This document shows positions 39,812-48,671 of a stretch of DNA of 64,000 nucleotides, piece after piece. Source of the stretch: an uncultured Ruminococcus sp. (GTDB lineage: Bacteria; Bacillota; Clostridia; Oscillospirales; CAG-272); contig CADBKZ010000003.1 of assembly GCA_902795355.1 (NCBI GenBank), forward strand, positions 81,902 to 145,901, in the 5' to 3' direction. Both the position numbers and the translations under genes were made by a program. Under the pieces are notes generated by a model that worked only from the letters and a program-made list of their open reading frames with translations, made no database searches and was not told the DNA's origin. Every line of letters begins with the position of its first letter. The first letter of the stretch is position 1.

Positions 39812-41530
39812 ATGAATTACCGTGAAGAATACGAAAGATGGCTTGCCGAACCCTTGGTCAGCCAAGCGGAAAAGGAAGAACTCCGCGCCATTGCAAACAA
39901 CGAAAAGGAGCTGGCTCTTCGCTTTTCCAAAGGACTTACGTTCGGAACCGCCGGCCTGCGCGGCGTTATGAAAACCGGTTGGAACGCAATGAACGTCCAC
40001 ACCGTTGCCCACGCAACGCAGGGGCTTGCCAATCTGATTCTGGCCGAACGCCGCGCAAACAACGGCGTTGCAATCGCCTACGATTGCCGCGTCAATTCCC
40101 CGCTGTTTGCCGAAACGGCGGCCTGCGTTCTCGCTGCAAACGGAATTCGGGTTTATCTGTTCGATTCTCTCCGCCCAACGCCGGAGCTTTCCTTTGCGCT
40201 CCGCGAATTGGGCTGCGTTGCGGGAATCAACATTACGGCTTCCCATAACCCCAAGCAGTACAACGGTTATAAGGCCTATTGGGAGGATGGCGCGCAGTTG
40301 CCGCCCGACCATGCCGCAACCGTTCTTTCCGAAATTGAAAAGCTCGATATTTTCCGCGATGTGAAGCGGATCGATCTGGAAACCGCGAAGGCAAGCGGTC
40401 TTGTTACCGTGATCGGCGCGGAGATCGACGAAAAATACCTTGCGGCCGTACAGGCGCAGGCGGTCAATCCGTCCGCAATCGCGGCGGTGGCCGACGACCT
40501 CAAAATCGTCTACACCCCGCTCCACGGAACGGGACACCGGTTGGTCCCCGAAATTCTGCGGCGCGTCGGGCTGAAACATCTCTTCACGGTGCCGGAGCAA
40601 ATGGCGATCAACGGCAACTTCCCCACCGTGGAAAAACCGAACCCCGAATATCCCGAAGTGTTTGAGCTGGGGATCGCCCTTGCCAACCGCGAGGGGTCCG
40701 ACCTGATTATTGCCACCGACCCCGACGCCGACCGCGTTGGCGTGATGACCCGCACGAAAAACGGCTCGTTCCGCACGGTAACAGGCAACCAGATGGGCGC
40801 GCTGCTCCTCGATTATATCATCACCGCATACCGAAAAACCGGAACCATGCCGCCGGAACCTTACGCTGTGAAAAGCATTGTTTCCACCGAGCTTGCAACC
40901 CGCGTTTGCGAGGCGAACGGCGTTCGGATGTACAATGTTCTCACGGGCTTCAAGTTTATCGGCGAGGTAATCAAAAAGCACGAGGAAGAGGGACACGGCT
41001 CCTTCCTGTTCGGATTTGAGGAGAGCTACGGCTACCTCAAAGGCACCTATGCCCGCGATAAGGACGCCGTTGTTACTTCCATGCTGATCGTGGAAATGAC
41101 GGCGTACTACCACGCCATGGGCATGACCCTTTCCGACGCCCTTGAAAAGCTCTTTGAACGCTACGGCTTCTGCTATGAAACCAACGCGGAAATTTACATG
41201 GAAGGATTGGACGGAGCGGAGCGGATGGCCGCCTTGATGAGCGGCCTGCGCGAAAAGCCGCCCGTGGAGTTTGCCGGCGTGCGCGTAACCTGCGTGGGCG
41301 ACTATCTCCGCGATACCGTAACCGAAAACGGAACGGTTCGCCCCACGGGGCTTCCCCGCTCCAACGTGCTTTCTTATCGCTTGGAAAACGGCGATATTCT
41401 TGTGGCGCGCCCCTCGGGAACCGAGCCGAAAATCAAATTCTACTATCTGCTGCGCGGCAAAAACGAGGCCGAGGCGCGGCAAAAAGCCGACGCCTACAAA
41501 ACGGCGCTCAACCGGATTGCAAATATCTGA
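39812..41530 (+). CDS. Phosphoglucomutase/phosphomannomutase
   Basis: The 572-aa alpha-D-phosphohexomutase interconverts glucose-1-P/glucose-6-P or mannose phosphates. Motifs in order: GTAGLRGVMKTGWNAMN, the phosphoserine loop ITASHNPKQYNGYK (Ser near 141), the Mg2+ loop ATDPDADRVG (near 303), the sugar loop GFEESYGYL and the phosphate-binding RPSGTEPKIKFY near the end. Size and N-terminus fit the PgcA-type Firmicute enzyme. ATG 39812 follows GGAGG. Confidence 0.94.
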   Translation: MNYREEYERWLAEPLVSQAEKEELRAIANNEKELALRFSKGLTFGTAGLRGVMKTGWNAMNVHTVAHATQGLANLILAERRANNGVAIAYDCRVNSPLFAETAACVLAANGIRVYLFDSLRPTPELSFALRELGCVAGINITASHNPKQYNGYKAYWEDGAQLPPDHAATVLSEIEKLDIFRDVKRIDLETAKASGLVTVIGAEIDEKYLAAVQAQAVNPSAIAAVADDLKIVYTPLHGTGHRLVPEILRRVGLKHLFTVPEQMAINGNFPTVEKPNPEYPEVFELGIALANREGSDLIIATDPDADRVGVMTRTKNGSFRTVTGNQMGALLLDYIITAYRKTGTMPPEPYAVKSIVSTELATRVCEANGVRMYNVLTGFKFIGEVIKKHEEEGHGSFLFGFEESYGYLKGTYARDKDAVVTSMLIVEMTAYYHAMGMTLSDALEKLFERYGFCYETNAEIYMEGLDGAERMAALMSGLREKPPVEFAGVRVTCVGDYLRDTVTENGTVRPTGLPRSNVLSYRLENGDILVARPSGTEPKIKFYYLLRGKNEAEARQKADAYKTALNRIANI

Positions 41531-41566
41531 CCCGCCGCGGCTCCCGCGCGGAAAGGAGGCTGAACC

Positions 41567-42964
41567 ATGGAAGAAAACGAGAAGTTCGACCTTGAAGAGC
41601 TGACGGAACTTTTTGATACCAAACAATATTCCGCGTTGATCCGGAAGATTGACGAACTCCCCCCTGTGGACGCCGCGGAATTTCTGGCGGTGCTCCCCGA
41701 GCATCGCGCCCCCGTGGTGTTCCGCATGCTGAAAAAGGACTCCGCGGCCGCGATTTTCGCGGAATTGGAGCCGGATCTGCAAACCAAGCTCGTCAGCTCG
41801 CTGACCGACCGCGAGGTGAACGACATTTTTGAAGAGCTCTATGTGGACGACGCGGTGGACATGCTGGAAGAAATGCCCGCAAACGTGGTCAAGCGGATCC
41901 TGAAAAACGCCACGCCCGAAACCCGCGCCGAGATCAACCGCTTCCTCTCCTACCCCGAGGACAGCGCGGGAAGCGTTATGACCAGCGAATTTATTGACCT
42001 GACCAAAAATCTGACCTGCGCCGAAGCGATTGAACACATCCGCAAAACCGGTATCGATAAGGAAACCGTTTATGTGGCGTATGTCACCAACGCCTCGCGC
42101 GTGTTGGAAGGCGTTGTCCCGCTCAAACAACTGCTCTTCTCCGAGCCGGATCAGATCATCGGCGACATCATGAACCCCAACGTGATCTACGCGCATACGC
42201 AGGACGACCAAGAAACGGTGGCAAACATGATTTCGCACTACGACCTGATCGCGCTTCCCATTGTGGATAAGGAAACACGGTTGGTCGGCATTGTGACGGT
42301 TGACGACGCTCTGGACGTTCTGGAAGCCGAGGCGACCGAGGACATTGAAAAAATGGCGGCGATTCTGCCGACCGACAAGCCGTATCTGAAAACGGGTGTG
42401 TTTGAAACGTGGAAAAAGCGCATTCCGTGGCTCCTGCTCCTGATGGTTTCCGCCACCTTTACCAGCACCATCATCACGCATTATGAAACCGCCATCGGCG
42501 CATACGCGATCCTGACCGCGTTCTTCCCCATGCTGATGGATACGGGCGGGAACGCGGGCGGGCAAACGTCCGTCACCATCATCCGCGGTCTCTCGCTCGG
42601 CGAAATTCACCTGCGCGACGTTCTGCGCGTGGTCTGGAAAGAACTGCGCGTTGCCATGCTCTGCGGCCTGACCATTGCCGCCGCCACGTTCTTAAAAGTG
42701 TTCTCCGTGGATTTCCATTTCAAGGCAAGATCCATGCTCGAAAGCGGCGCCATGCAAAACAACCTGCAAATTTGCCTGATCATTTGCATAACGGTGTTTT
42801 TTGCCATTGTGGTTGCCAAGCTCGTTGGCGCGTTGCTCCCCATTGGCGCGAAACGCCTCGGGTTTGACCCCGCCGTTATGGCAAGCCCGTTTATTACCAC
42901 CATTGTGGACGCCGTAACGCTGATGATCTATTTTGCCGTTGCCTCGCATATTCTTCATTTCTGA
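41567..42964 (+). CDS. mgtE: Magnesium transporter MgtE
   Basis: This 465-aa Mg2+ channel has an N-terminal superhelical domain (DIFEELYVDDAVDMLEEMP), two CBS domains (about residues 130-255; SVMTSEFIDL, IIGDIMNPNVIYAHTQDDQE) and a five-helix pore domain. The pore has the family motif MLMDTGGNAGGQTSVTIIRG and ends with TTIVDAVTLMIYFAVA. The CBS part gates on intracellular Mg2+. ATG 41567 follows GGAAAGGAGG. Its 3' end overlaps the convergent glycosyltransferase by 10 bp. Confidence 0.96.
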   Translation: MEENEKFDLEELTELFDTKQYSALIRKIDELPPVDAAEFLAVLPEHRAPVVFRMLKKDSAAAIFAELEPDLQTKLVSSLTDREVNDIFEELYVDDAVDMLEEMPANVVKRILKNATPETRAEINRFLSYPEDSAGSVMTSEFIDLTKNLTCAEAIEHIRKTGIDKETVYVAYVTNASRVLEGVVPLKQLLFSEPDQIIGDIMNPNVIYAHTQDDQETVANMISHYDLIALPIVDKETRLVGIVTVDDALDVLEAEATEDIEKMAAILPTDKPYLKTGVFETWKKRIPWLLLLMVSATFTSTIITHYETAIGAYAILTAFFPMLMDTGGNAGGQTSVTIIRGLSLGEIHLRDVLRVVWKELRVAMLCGLTIAAATFLKVFSVDFHFKARSMLESGAMQNNLQICLIICITVFFAIVVAKLVGALLPIGAKRLGFDPAVMASPFITTIVDAVTLMIYFAVASHILHF

Positions 42965-44073
42965 CCGCAAAGCTCCCGATACACCGCCGCCATCCGGTTT
43001 GCCATACCGGCGGCGGTGTATTTCTGTTCGTAACGTCGGCGCGCGTTTTCTCCCATGGCGTGCGCCAATTCGGGACGCAGAGCCAATCGGCAGAACGCCT
43101 CGGCAAGCGCGGGCGCGTTCCCCGCGGGCAGGCAATATCCCGCCCCGCTATGCCCGAGCATGGCGCGGTTCCCGCCGAAATCCGAAAGAACGGTGGGAAG
43201 CCCCGCGCTCATCCCCTCGCTAACGGCAAGGCAGGAAGTTTCGGTTCCCACCGAGCAGTTTACATGCACGCGCAAAAGACGATAAAACGGGGCCACGTCG
43301 GGCTGAAACCCCGTAAAGATTACGCGCCTTCCAAGCCCCGCCTCGGCGGCGAGGCGTTCCAACTCCAACCGTCGGCTCCCGTCCCCGATCAAGAGGAACC
43401 GGAACGGAAATTCGGGCATGGCGTGGGTGGCCAACCGCGCGGCGCGCAAAAAAACATCATGCCCTTTGCAAGGCTCCAACCGCGCGCAAATCCCAATGCA
43501 GAAATCCGACGGCTGAATTCCGAGCCGAACGCGCCAAAGCGTTTTCTCTTCCTCGCTCACCGGCCGCACAGGCTCGCTCCCGTTGAGAATTACCGCAATT
43601 TCGCGGTCGCGGATCCCGTCCCGCCGCAGGTCTTCCGCGGCGGCTTCCGCGGTTGCAACGGCGCGGTCGCAAAAAAATCGGTTCGCCATGCCGCGAACGG
43701 CGCGGATCGGGAGCGGCCGATTGGCGTTTGCCTCGGCAGGAAAACAGCAATGGCGCGTGTAAACCACCGTTCTGCCGCAAAGCCTGCCCGCCACGCGCGC
43801 GCTCACGGCGGCGTTGGCATGAACGATTTCCGCGTTCGTTTTCCGGATGGCTCCCGCCAATTCCCCAACCGATCGGAGAGAGACGCGGTCGCAGGGCGTT
43901 TCCAATTCGACCACGGGAACGCGCAACGCCAGCACGCGCTCCCGCAGCATGCTCCCGCGCGGCATGGCAACCGCGCTCTCCACGGCATTCCGGTCGAAAT
44001 GCCGCAACAGATTCAACAGCAGAACGCCCGCCCCGCCGATATTTTCATCGCTGATCACATGCAGAACCCGCAT
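42955..44073 (-). CDS. Glycosyltransferase family 4 protein
   Basis: The 372-aa GT-B enzyme begins MRVLHVISDENIGGAGVLLL, with the acceptor domain followed by the nucleotide-sugar domain: ICARLEPCKGHDVFLRAARL, FLLIGDGSRRLELERLA, VIFTGFQPDVAPFYRLLRVH and the EX7E-like AVSEGMSAGLPTVLS. It transfers a sugar to an unknown acceptor, perhaps in cell-surface glycan assembly. ATG 44073 fits the family N-terminus; a GTG at 44079 is also possible. It overlaps mgtE tail to tail. Confidence 0.9.
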   Translation of the reverse strand: MRVLHVISDENIGGAGVLLLNLLRHFDRNAVESAVAMPRGSMLRERVLALRVPVVELETPCDRVSLRSVGELAGAIRKTNAEIVHANAAVSARVAGRLCGRTVVYTRHCCFPAEANANRPLPIRAVRGMANRFFCDRAVATAEAAAEDLRRDGIRDREIAVILNGSEPVRPVSEEEKTLWRVRLGIQPSDFCIGICARLEPCKGHDVFLRAARLATHAMPEFPFRFLLIGDGSRRLELERLAAEAGLGRRVIFTGFQPDVAPFYRLLRVHVNCSVGTETSCLAVSEGMSAGLPTVLSDFGGNRAMLGHSGAGYCLPAGNAPALAEAFCRLALRPELAHAMGENARRRYEQKYTAAGMANRMAAVYRELCGQK

Positions 44074-44091
44074 ATCCACCCCCGCGGCAAA

Positions 44092-44122
44092 AAAAGTCTG
44101 TGCATAGTTTGCACAGACTTTT
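44092..44122 (-). terminator. Terminator of the DUF2752 gene
   Basis: AAAAGTCTGTGCA (44092-44104) and TGCACAGACTTTT (44110-44122) form a 13-bp stem with loop TAGTT and an A run on the left (T run leftward). Confidence 0.88.
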
Positions 44123-44127
44123 TCGTT

Positions 44128-44568
44128 TCAATTCCAAAAGGCGAGCAAGTCCCCTGTCGGGTCGATTCCAAACGCGATCAGGAGCAGATTCCGCAACACC
44201 CAAAACGCAACCACCGCAACCGTTAAAGCCACGGAAAGCGGCTTTGGAATGGGAGCCAACAGCGTTTTTCCGCGAAACAGACGGACCCACGCGAGGATAT
44301 AATAGACCAGCGCAACGCACGCAAAAAACGGAACGAGCGGGTGGAAGCGGAACGCTTCGGAAAACCGGAACCGCAACAGCGCGTCCACCGAACGGGTGCC
44401 GCCGCAAAGCGGGCAATAGAGGTGCATCCAATCGTGCATCAGGCAAAACGGAATCAGCGCGAACAACGCGGCCGCGCCCACGCGATAGAATGGGAACAAA
44501 AGGATCCCCGCAATTGCCGCGAGATGAAAACCGACGAACCAAATTACCGAGCTTCGCCGCACCGCCAT
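44128..44568 (-). CDS. DUF2752 membrane protein
   Basis: This 146-aa protein has four hydrophobic segments. Between the second and third sits the DUF2752 signature, HLYCPLCGGTRSVDALLRF, with the conserved CPLCGGTR. Function of the family is unknown. ATG 44568 follows GGGGGAAAG; much longer upstream frames were rejected because they run antisense to the next gene. A -10 (TAAAAT) lies near 44609 on the minus strand with a poor -35. Confidence 0.82.
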   Translation of the reverse strand: MAVRRSSVIWFVGFHLAAIAGILLFPFYRVGAAALFALIPFCLMHDWMHLYCPLCGGTRSVDALLRFRFSEAFRFHPLVPFFACVALVYYILAWVRLFRGKTLLAPIPKPLSVALTVAVVAFWVLRNLLLIAFGIDPTGDLLAFWN

Positions 44569-44652
44569 ATCCGCTTTCCCCCTTTTTCCGAAACTGTTCC
44601 CTATCATTTTATCATAAATGAACCGATTTGAAAAGATTTTTTTGAAAAAAGA

Positions 44653-44681
44653 TTGAAAAAAACACAAAAACATGATAGAAT
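44653..44681 (+). promoter_or_regulatory. Promoter of the small membrane protein gene
   Basis: TTGAAA (44653-44658), a 17-bp spacer and TAGAAT (44676-44681). Confidence 0.7.
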
Positions 44682-44724
44682 ATATAAAAAGGACCCCGAC
44701 AAACGGAAAGGAGAAGTTTGTTTT

Positions 44725-45180
44725 ATGAATTACGATTATCAATTTCAGAACGACGGGAACCAAAACGGCGGCATGCCGCCGGTCAATCTCGGCGGAACCC
44801 CCGCAAAGGACGGGCGGAGCATGGCGGTGGCCTCTTTGGTGCTTTCCATTGTGTCCGTCGCTCTGCTGTTTTTCGGGTGCTGCTGCGTGAACCTGATTCC
44901 CGCCATTCTCGCAATTGTGTTTGCGTTCGTTTCCAAGAAGCGGGACGGAAAAATGTCGGTTATGGCCATTGTGGGACTTGTGATCGCCATCATCTGCCTT
45001 GTTTTTACCTTGGTTTTGTTCGGATTTGCGGTTTATATCGGCATGGAGCTGGTCAACAACCCCGACGGCGAAATTGCAAAAGCAATGGAAAAAACGCTGG
45101 ACGGCTATTTTGAACAGATTTACGGCATGGGCTTCCGCGAATTTATGGATCAGTACGCAAACGAATCGGCCGTGAACTGA
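44725..45180 (+). CDS. DUF4190-like small membrane protein
   Basis: The 151-aa protein begins with an Asn/Gln/Gly-rich soluble stretch, followed by two membrane helices (SMAVASLVLSIVSVALLFFG with a CCC triplet, and MAIVGLVIAIICLVFTLVLF). A charged loop SKKRDGKMS separates them. The pattern GRSMAVASLVLSIVSV...IPAILAIVFA...MAIVGLVI matches DUF4190 proteins. A C-terminal amphipathic tail (about 115-151) follows. ATG 44725 follows AAAGGAG. Function unknown. Confidence 0.75.
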   Translation: MNYDYQFQNDGNQNGGMPPVNLGGTPAKDGRSMAVASLVLSIVSVALLFFGCCCVNLIPAILAIVFAFVSKKRDGKMSVMAIVGLVIAIICLVFTLVLFGFAVYIGMELVNNPDGEIAKAMEKTLDGYFEQIYGMGFREFMDQYANESAVN

Positions 45181-45194
45181 CCGCCGACGCACAC

Positions 45195-45228
45195 AAAAAG
45201 GACATTGCAACCGTGCAATGTCCTTTTT
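45195..45228. terminator. Bidirectional terminator between convergent genes
   Basis: AAAAAGGACATTGCA (45195-45209... on the left arm) and TGCAATGTCCTTTTT (45214-45228) form a perfect stem with an ACCG loop. It serves the small membrane protein and the leftward oadA gene. Confidence 0.92.
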
Positions 45229-45234
45229 GTGTGT

Positions 45235-46632
45235 TCAAATCGCGTGAACGCCGAGCTTTGCGTCGGCATGGTCGGCGTCAAGGTTGTATTTTTTGGCCTT
45301 GCGATATTCAAAAAACTTTTTGGAAACCTCGGGGAACAGCGCGTAGGAAAGCACGTCCTCGTCCTGCTCCATATAGGGCGCGATCTCGGCGCGGAGCTGT
45401 TCCAGCTCGGGTTTGAGATCGTCCGCGGGGCGGTAGGTAATCGGCTTTTCGTCGCCGATGATCTTTTTGACGAACGCGGGGTCGATCGGAACCGGCGTTT
45501 TGCCGTACTCGCCTTTCACAATGCCGCGGAACTCCTTGGTGGTGGTCTTATACCGCTCGCCCATGATCACGTTGAACACGGCCTGCGTGCCAACGATCTG
45601 CGAGGACGGCGTTACCAACGGCGGGTAGCCGACGTCGGCTCGGACGCGCGGAACCTCTTCCAGCACCTCGGTCAGCTTATCCGACTTCCCCGCTTGCGCC
45701 AGCTGGCTCATCAGGTTGGAGAGCATGCCGCCCGGGACCTGATAGCGAAGCGCGTTGACGTCCACTTTGAGCGCCTTCGGGTTGAGCAGGCCGCTCGCAA
45801 GGTATTTCTCGCGCAGGGGCGTGAAATACTTGGTAACGGGGTCGAGCTTGGCAAGGTCGATGCCCGTATCGTACTCGGTCCCCGCCAACGCCGCGACGAT
45901 GGATTCGGTGGGCGCCTGCGAAGTTCCCATTGCCATGGGGGAAATGGCCGTGTCGATAATGTCCACCCCCGCTTCCACGGCTTTGAGCAGCGTCATGGAA
46001 GCCAGACCCGAGGTATAATGCGTGTGGAGCTGGATCGGGATCTTGACCGTTTCTTTGAGCGTTTTGACAAGATCATACGCGTCGTAGGGTTTGAGCAGGC
46101 CCGCCATATCCTTAATGCAAATGGAATCTGCTCCCATTTCTTCAAGCTGTTTCGCGTAGGCCGAATAATAATCAAGGGTGTAAACGGGTCCGGTGGTGTA
46201 GGAGAAGGCCGCCTGAACGTGTCCGCCCTCTTTTTTGGTGGCGTTGATGGCGGTTTTCAGGTTACGCGGGTCGTTGAGGGCGTCGAAAATGCGGATGATG
46301 TCGATGCCGTTGGCAAGGGACTTCTGAACGAAGTATTCCACCACGTCGTCCGAATAATGCCGGTAGCCGAGGATGTTCTGCCCGCGGAACAGCATTTGCA
46401 GTTTGGTGTTCTTCACCCGCGCGCGGATCTTGCGCAAACGCTCCCACGGATCTTCATTGAGGAAGCGCATGCAGGCGTCAAAAGTTGCGCCGCCCCATGC
46501 TTCGAGCGAATGGTAGCCCACCGCATCCATGGTTTCGAGGATCGGGAGCATCTCCTCGGTGGTCATTCTCGTTGCGATCAGGGATTGGTGCGAATCGCGG
46601 AGAACGGTTTCTGTAATCTTCACTTTTGCCAT
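45235..46632 (-). CDS. oadA: Pyruvate/oxaloacetate-type carboxyltransferase (oxaloacetate decarboxylase alpha, no biotin domain)
   Basis: This 465-aa protein is the carboxyltransferase part of OadA. It has the TIM barrel with ETVLRDSHQSLIATRMTTEE, LEAWGGATFDACMRFLNEDP, QLHTHYTSGLASM (metal His) and ADVGYPPLVTPSSQIVGTQA from the conserved PYC_OADA region. The biotin-carrier domain found at the C-terminus of many OadA proteins is absent; it is a separate gene here. It should transfer the carboxyl group of oxaloacetate to biotin. It is the last gene of the pump operon and ends 6 bp before a terminator. Confidence 0.92.
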   Translation of the reverse strand: MAKVKITETVLRDSHQSLIATRMTTEEMLPILETMDAVGYHSLEAWGGATFDACMRFLNEDPWERLRKIRARVKNTKLQMLFRGQNILGYRHYSDDVVEYFVQKSLANGIDIIRIFDALNDPRNLKTAINATKKEGGHVQAAFSYTTGPVYTLDYYSAYAKQLEEMGADSICIKDMAGLLKPYDAYDLVKTLKETVKIPIQLHTHYTSGLASMTLLKAVEAGVDIIDTAISPMAMGTSQAPTESIVAALAGTEYDTGIDLAKLDPVTKYFTPLREKYLASGLLNPKALKVDVNALRYQVPGGMLSNLMSQLAQAGKSDKLTEVLEEVPRVRADVGYPPLVTPSSQIVGTQAVFNVIMGERYKTTTKEFRGIVKGEYGKTPVPIDPAFVKKIIGDEKPITYRPADDLKPELEQLRAEIAPYMEQDEDVLSYALFPEVSKKFFEYRKAKKYNLDADHADAKLGVHAI

Positions 46633-46651
46633 TGTTAAAACCTCTTTTCAA

Positions 46652-47833
46652 TCAACCGAAATAGGAGAGCAGAACGCCCGCGGCAACCGCCGAACCGATT
46701 ACGCCCGCCACGTTCGGACCCATGGCGTGCATCAGCAAAAAGTTTCCGGGGTCCTCTTCCTGCCCCACTTTTTGGCTCACGCGCGCCGCCATGGGAACCG
46801 CGGAAACGCCCGCCGAGCCGATTAAAGGATTGATCTTGCCGCCCGTGAGTTTGCACATCAGCTTCGCCGTCAGCAATCCGCCGAGCGTGGAGATGGAGAA
46901 CGCGACCAGCCCCAGAACGATGATCAGAATGGTTTGGAGTTTCAGGAAGTTATCCGCGCTTGCCGTTGCCCCGACCGTAATACCGAGGAACACGGTAACA
47001 ATGTTCATCAGCTCGTTCTGAACGGTTTTGGAAAGCCGCTCGGTAACGCCGCAAACATTCAGCAGGTTGCCGAACATCAGGCACCCCACCAGCGGAAGCG
47101 CGTCCGGAACGATGAGCCCGACCACCGCCGTTACCGCAACGGGAAACACCACCTTTTCCACGCGGGAAACGGGGCGGAGCGCCGTCATGCGGATCTGTCG
47201 CTCCTTTTTGGTGGTGACAAGCCGCATAATGGGCGGCTGGATGAGCGGGATGAGCGCCATGTAGGAATACGCGGCGATCGCTATGGCGCCGAGCAATTTC
47301 GGCGCGAGCGTTTTGGTAACGAGGATGGCCGTTGGTCCGTCCGCACCGCCGATGATGCCGATGGAAGCGGCCTCGTTGCCCGTGAACTGCCCCGAGAGGA
47401 GCGCGCCCGAAAACGCCACGAAAACGCCGAGCTGCGCGCCCGCGCCGATCAGCAGGCTCTTCGGGTTGGAGATCAGCGGGGTAAAGTCGGTCATCGCCCC
47501 GATGCCGATGAAGATCAGGCAGGGGTAAATGCCGAGTTTCACGCCGAGGTAAAGCAGATCGAGCAAACCGCCGTTGTGGAGAACCAGATCATAATCGACC
47601 GATTCTCCGATGAAGAAATCCAGATGGAACATTCCGCCCCCGGGAAGATTGGTGAGCAGCATGCCGATTGCAATGGGAAGCAGGAGCAGCGGCTCAAACT
47701 TCTTTACAATGGCAAGATAGACCAACAAACCCGAGATGGCAAGCATAATCAGCGTTTTCCACCATTCGGTCTCACCCGTGAACAGCTTTGCAATGCCCGT
47801 GGATTCCAGAAAATTTTTGATTGCTTCTATCAT
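46652..47833 (-). CDS. oadB: Sodium-translocating decarboxylase beta subunit
   Basis: This 393-aa polytopic protein decarboxylates carboxybiotin and pumps Na+ outward. Family motifs include GIGAMTDFTPLISNPKSLLI, GQFTGNEAASIGIIGGADGP (ion-binding region), LIPLIQPPIMRL, and GSAGVSAVPMAARVSQKVGQ with MHAMGPNVAGVIGSAVAAG at the end. About nine to ten helices are visible. It lies 19 bp upstream of the oadA gene in the direction of transcription. Confidence 0.96.
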   Translation of the reverse strand: MIEAIKNFLESTGIAKLFTGETEWWKTLIMLAISGLLVYLAIVKKFEPLLLLPIAIGMLLTNLPGGGMFHLDFFIGESVDYDLVLHNGGLLDLLYLGVKLGIYPCLIFIGIGAMTDFTPLISNPKSLLIGAGAQLGVFVAFSGALLSGQFTGNEAASIGIIGGADGPTAILVTKTLAPKLLGAIAIAAYSYMALIPLIQPPIMRLVTTKKERQIRMTALRPVSRVEKVVFPVAVTAVVGLIVPDALPLVGCLMFGNLLNVCGVTERLSKTVQNELMNIVTVFLGITVGATASADNFLKLQTILIIVLGLVAFSISTLGGLLTAKLMCKLTGGKINPLIGSAGVSAVPMAARVSQKVGQEEDPGNFLLMHAMGPNVAGVIGSAVAAGVLLSYFG

Positions 47834-47879
47834 GAAGGGTTGGTTCCTTTCTACAAAATGGGGGATTCGCGGAAAGGGA

Positions 47880-48251
47880 TCAGTTAAAGGTTACGAGAAC
47901 CGCGTCGGTGGCAACGGTGGTTCCGGGCGTTACTTCCACGGTGGCAACCGTTCCGTCGGCGGGAGCCATAATCTCGTTTTCCATCTTCATGGCTTCCAGA
48001 ATGCAAAGCACCGTTCCCTTTTTAACGCTGTCGCCGACCTTGACGTTGACTTTCAGAATATTCCCCGGCATTGGTGCCTTAACGGCGTTCGCGCCCGCGT
48101 TTGCGCTCGGAGCCGCCTTTTTGGGCGCGGGAGCGGCCGCCGCTTTGGGAGCCGCGGGGGCAACGGGAGCCGCCGGCGCGCTCCCCTCTGCAATTTCTTC
48201 CACCGTAACGTCGTAGCCGACGCCGTTGACGGTTACATGATAGTTTTTCAT
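47880..48251 (-). CDS. Biotin carboxyl carrier subunit
   Basis: This 123-aa protein has a small N-terminal domain (MKNYHVTVNGVGYDVTVEEI), an Ala/Pro-rich linker (about 25-55) and a biotinyl domain with the biotinylation motif LEAMKMENEIMAP (Lys near residue 89). The free carboxybiotin arm shuttles between the carboxyltransferases and the membrane beta subunit. It is placed between oadG and oadB. ATG 48251. Confidence 0.94.
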   Translation of the reverse strand: MKNYHVTVNGVGYDVTVEEIAEGSAPAAPVAPAAPKAAAAPAPKKAAPSANAGANAVKAPMPGNILKVNVKVGDSVKKGTVLCILEAMKMENEIMAPADGTVATVEVTPGTTVATDAVLVTFN

Positions 48252-48305
48252 AGTGATTTACCAAACCTTTCTGATTTCAATTTCAAAATGATATGTTTCA
48301 TTTTT

Positions 48306-48659
48306 TTAACGGGTTGTTCTGCGGAAGGACACCACGCGGAAGCCTGTGGAATTGCCCTCTTCCGCGCGGGCGGCCGTTATGGCCGCGGTGATGGCGGCAA
48401 CAATGGCGCCGTCGTCGGTTTCGGCCGGTTCGTCGACCGCGGGCGCAACCGCCTCAACAAGGGGAGCGGACGCCTCGGCTTTTTTCGCCTTTCGTTTTAC
48501 GGGCAGGTTGAACGCTCTGTGAAGAATTTCAATCACACCCCACAAAATTGCCAGCACCGCAAAGATCGCAACCATGCCGAGCAGGGTTACGATGCCCGCT
48601 TCTTTCGCGTTTTCGGCGAACGTGCGGTTGTAATCCATCATCATGGCAAGCATCATCAT
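48306..48659 (-). CDS. oadG: OadG-type small membrane subunit
   Basis: This 117-aa protein has one transmembrane helix (AGIVTLLGMVAIFAVLAILWGVIEIL, about 21-46) and a hydrophilic Ala/Lys-rich cytosolic tail, the pattern of the OadG/MmdD scaffold subunit that holds the carboxyltransferase on the membrane. It lies 12 bp after the carboxyltransferase gene. The Met-rich start (MMMLAMMMDYN) leaves the exact start codon uncertain. Confidence 0.82.
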   Translation of the reverse strand: MMMLAMMMDYNRTFAENAKEAGIVTLLGMVAIFAVLAILWGVIEILHRAFNLPVKRKAKKAEASAPLVEAVAPAVDEPAETDDGAIVAAITAAITAARAEEGNSTGFRVVSFRRTTR

Positions 48660-48671
48660 GGCAGTTCCCCC

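Noticed and set aside
39485..42610. Open frame of 1041 codons on the minus strand
   Set aside because: It is antisense to phosphohexomutase and mgtE, whose plus-strand products have complete family motifs; the minus frame is a codon-bias by-product of GC-rich DNA.
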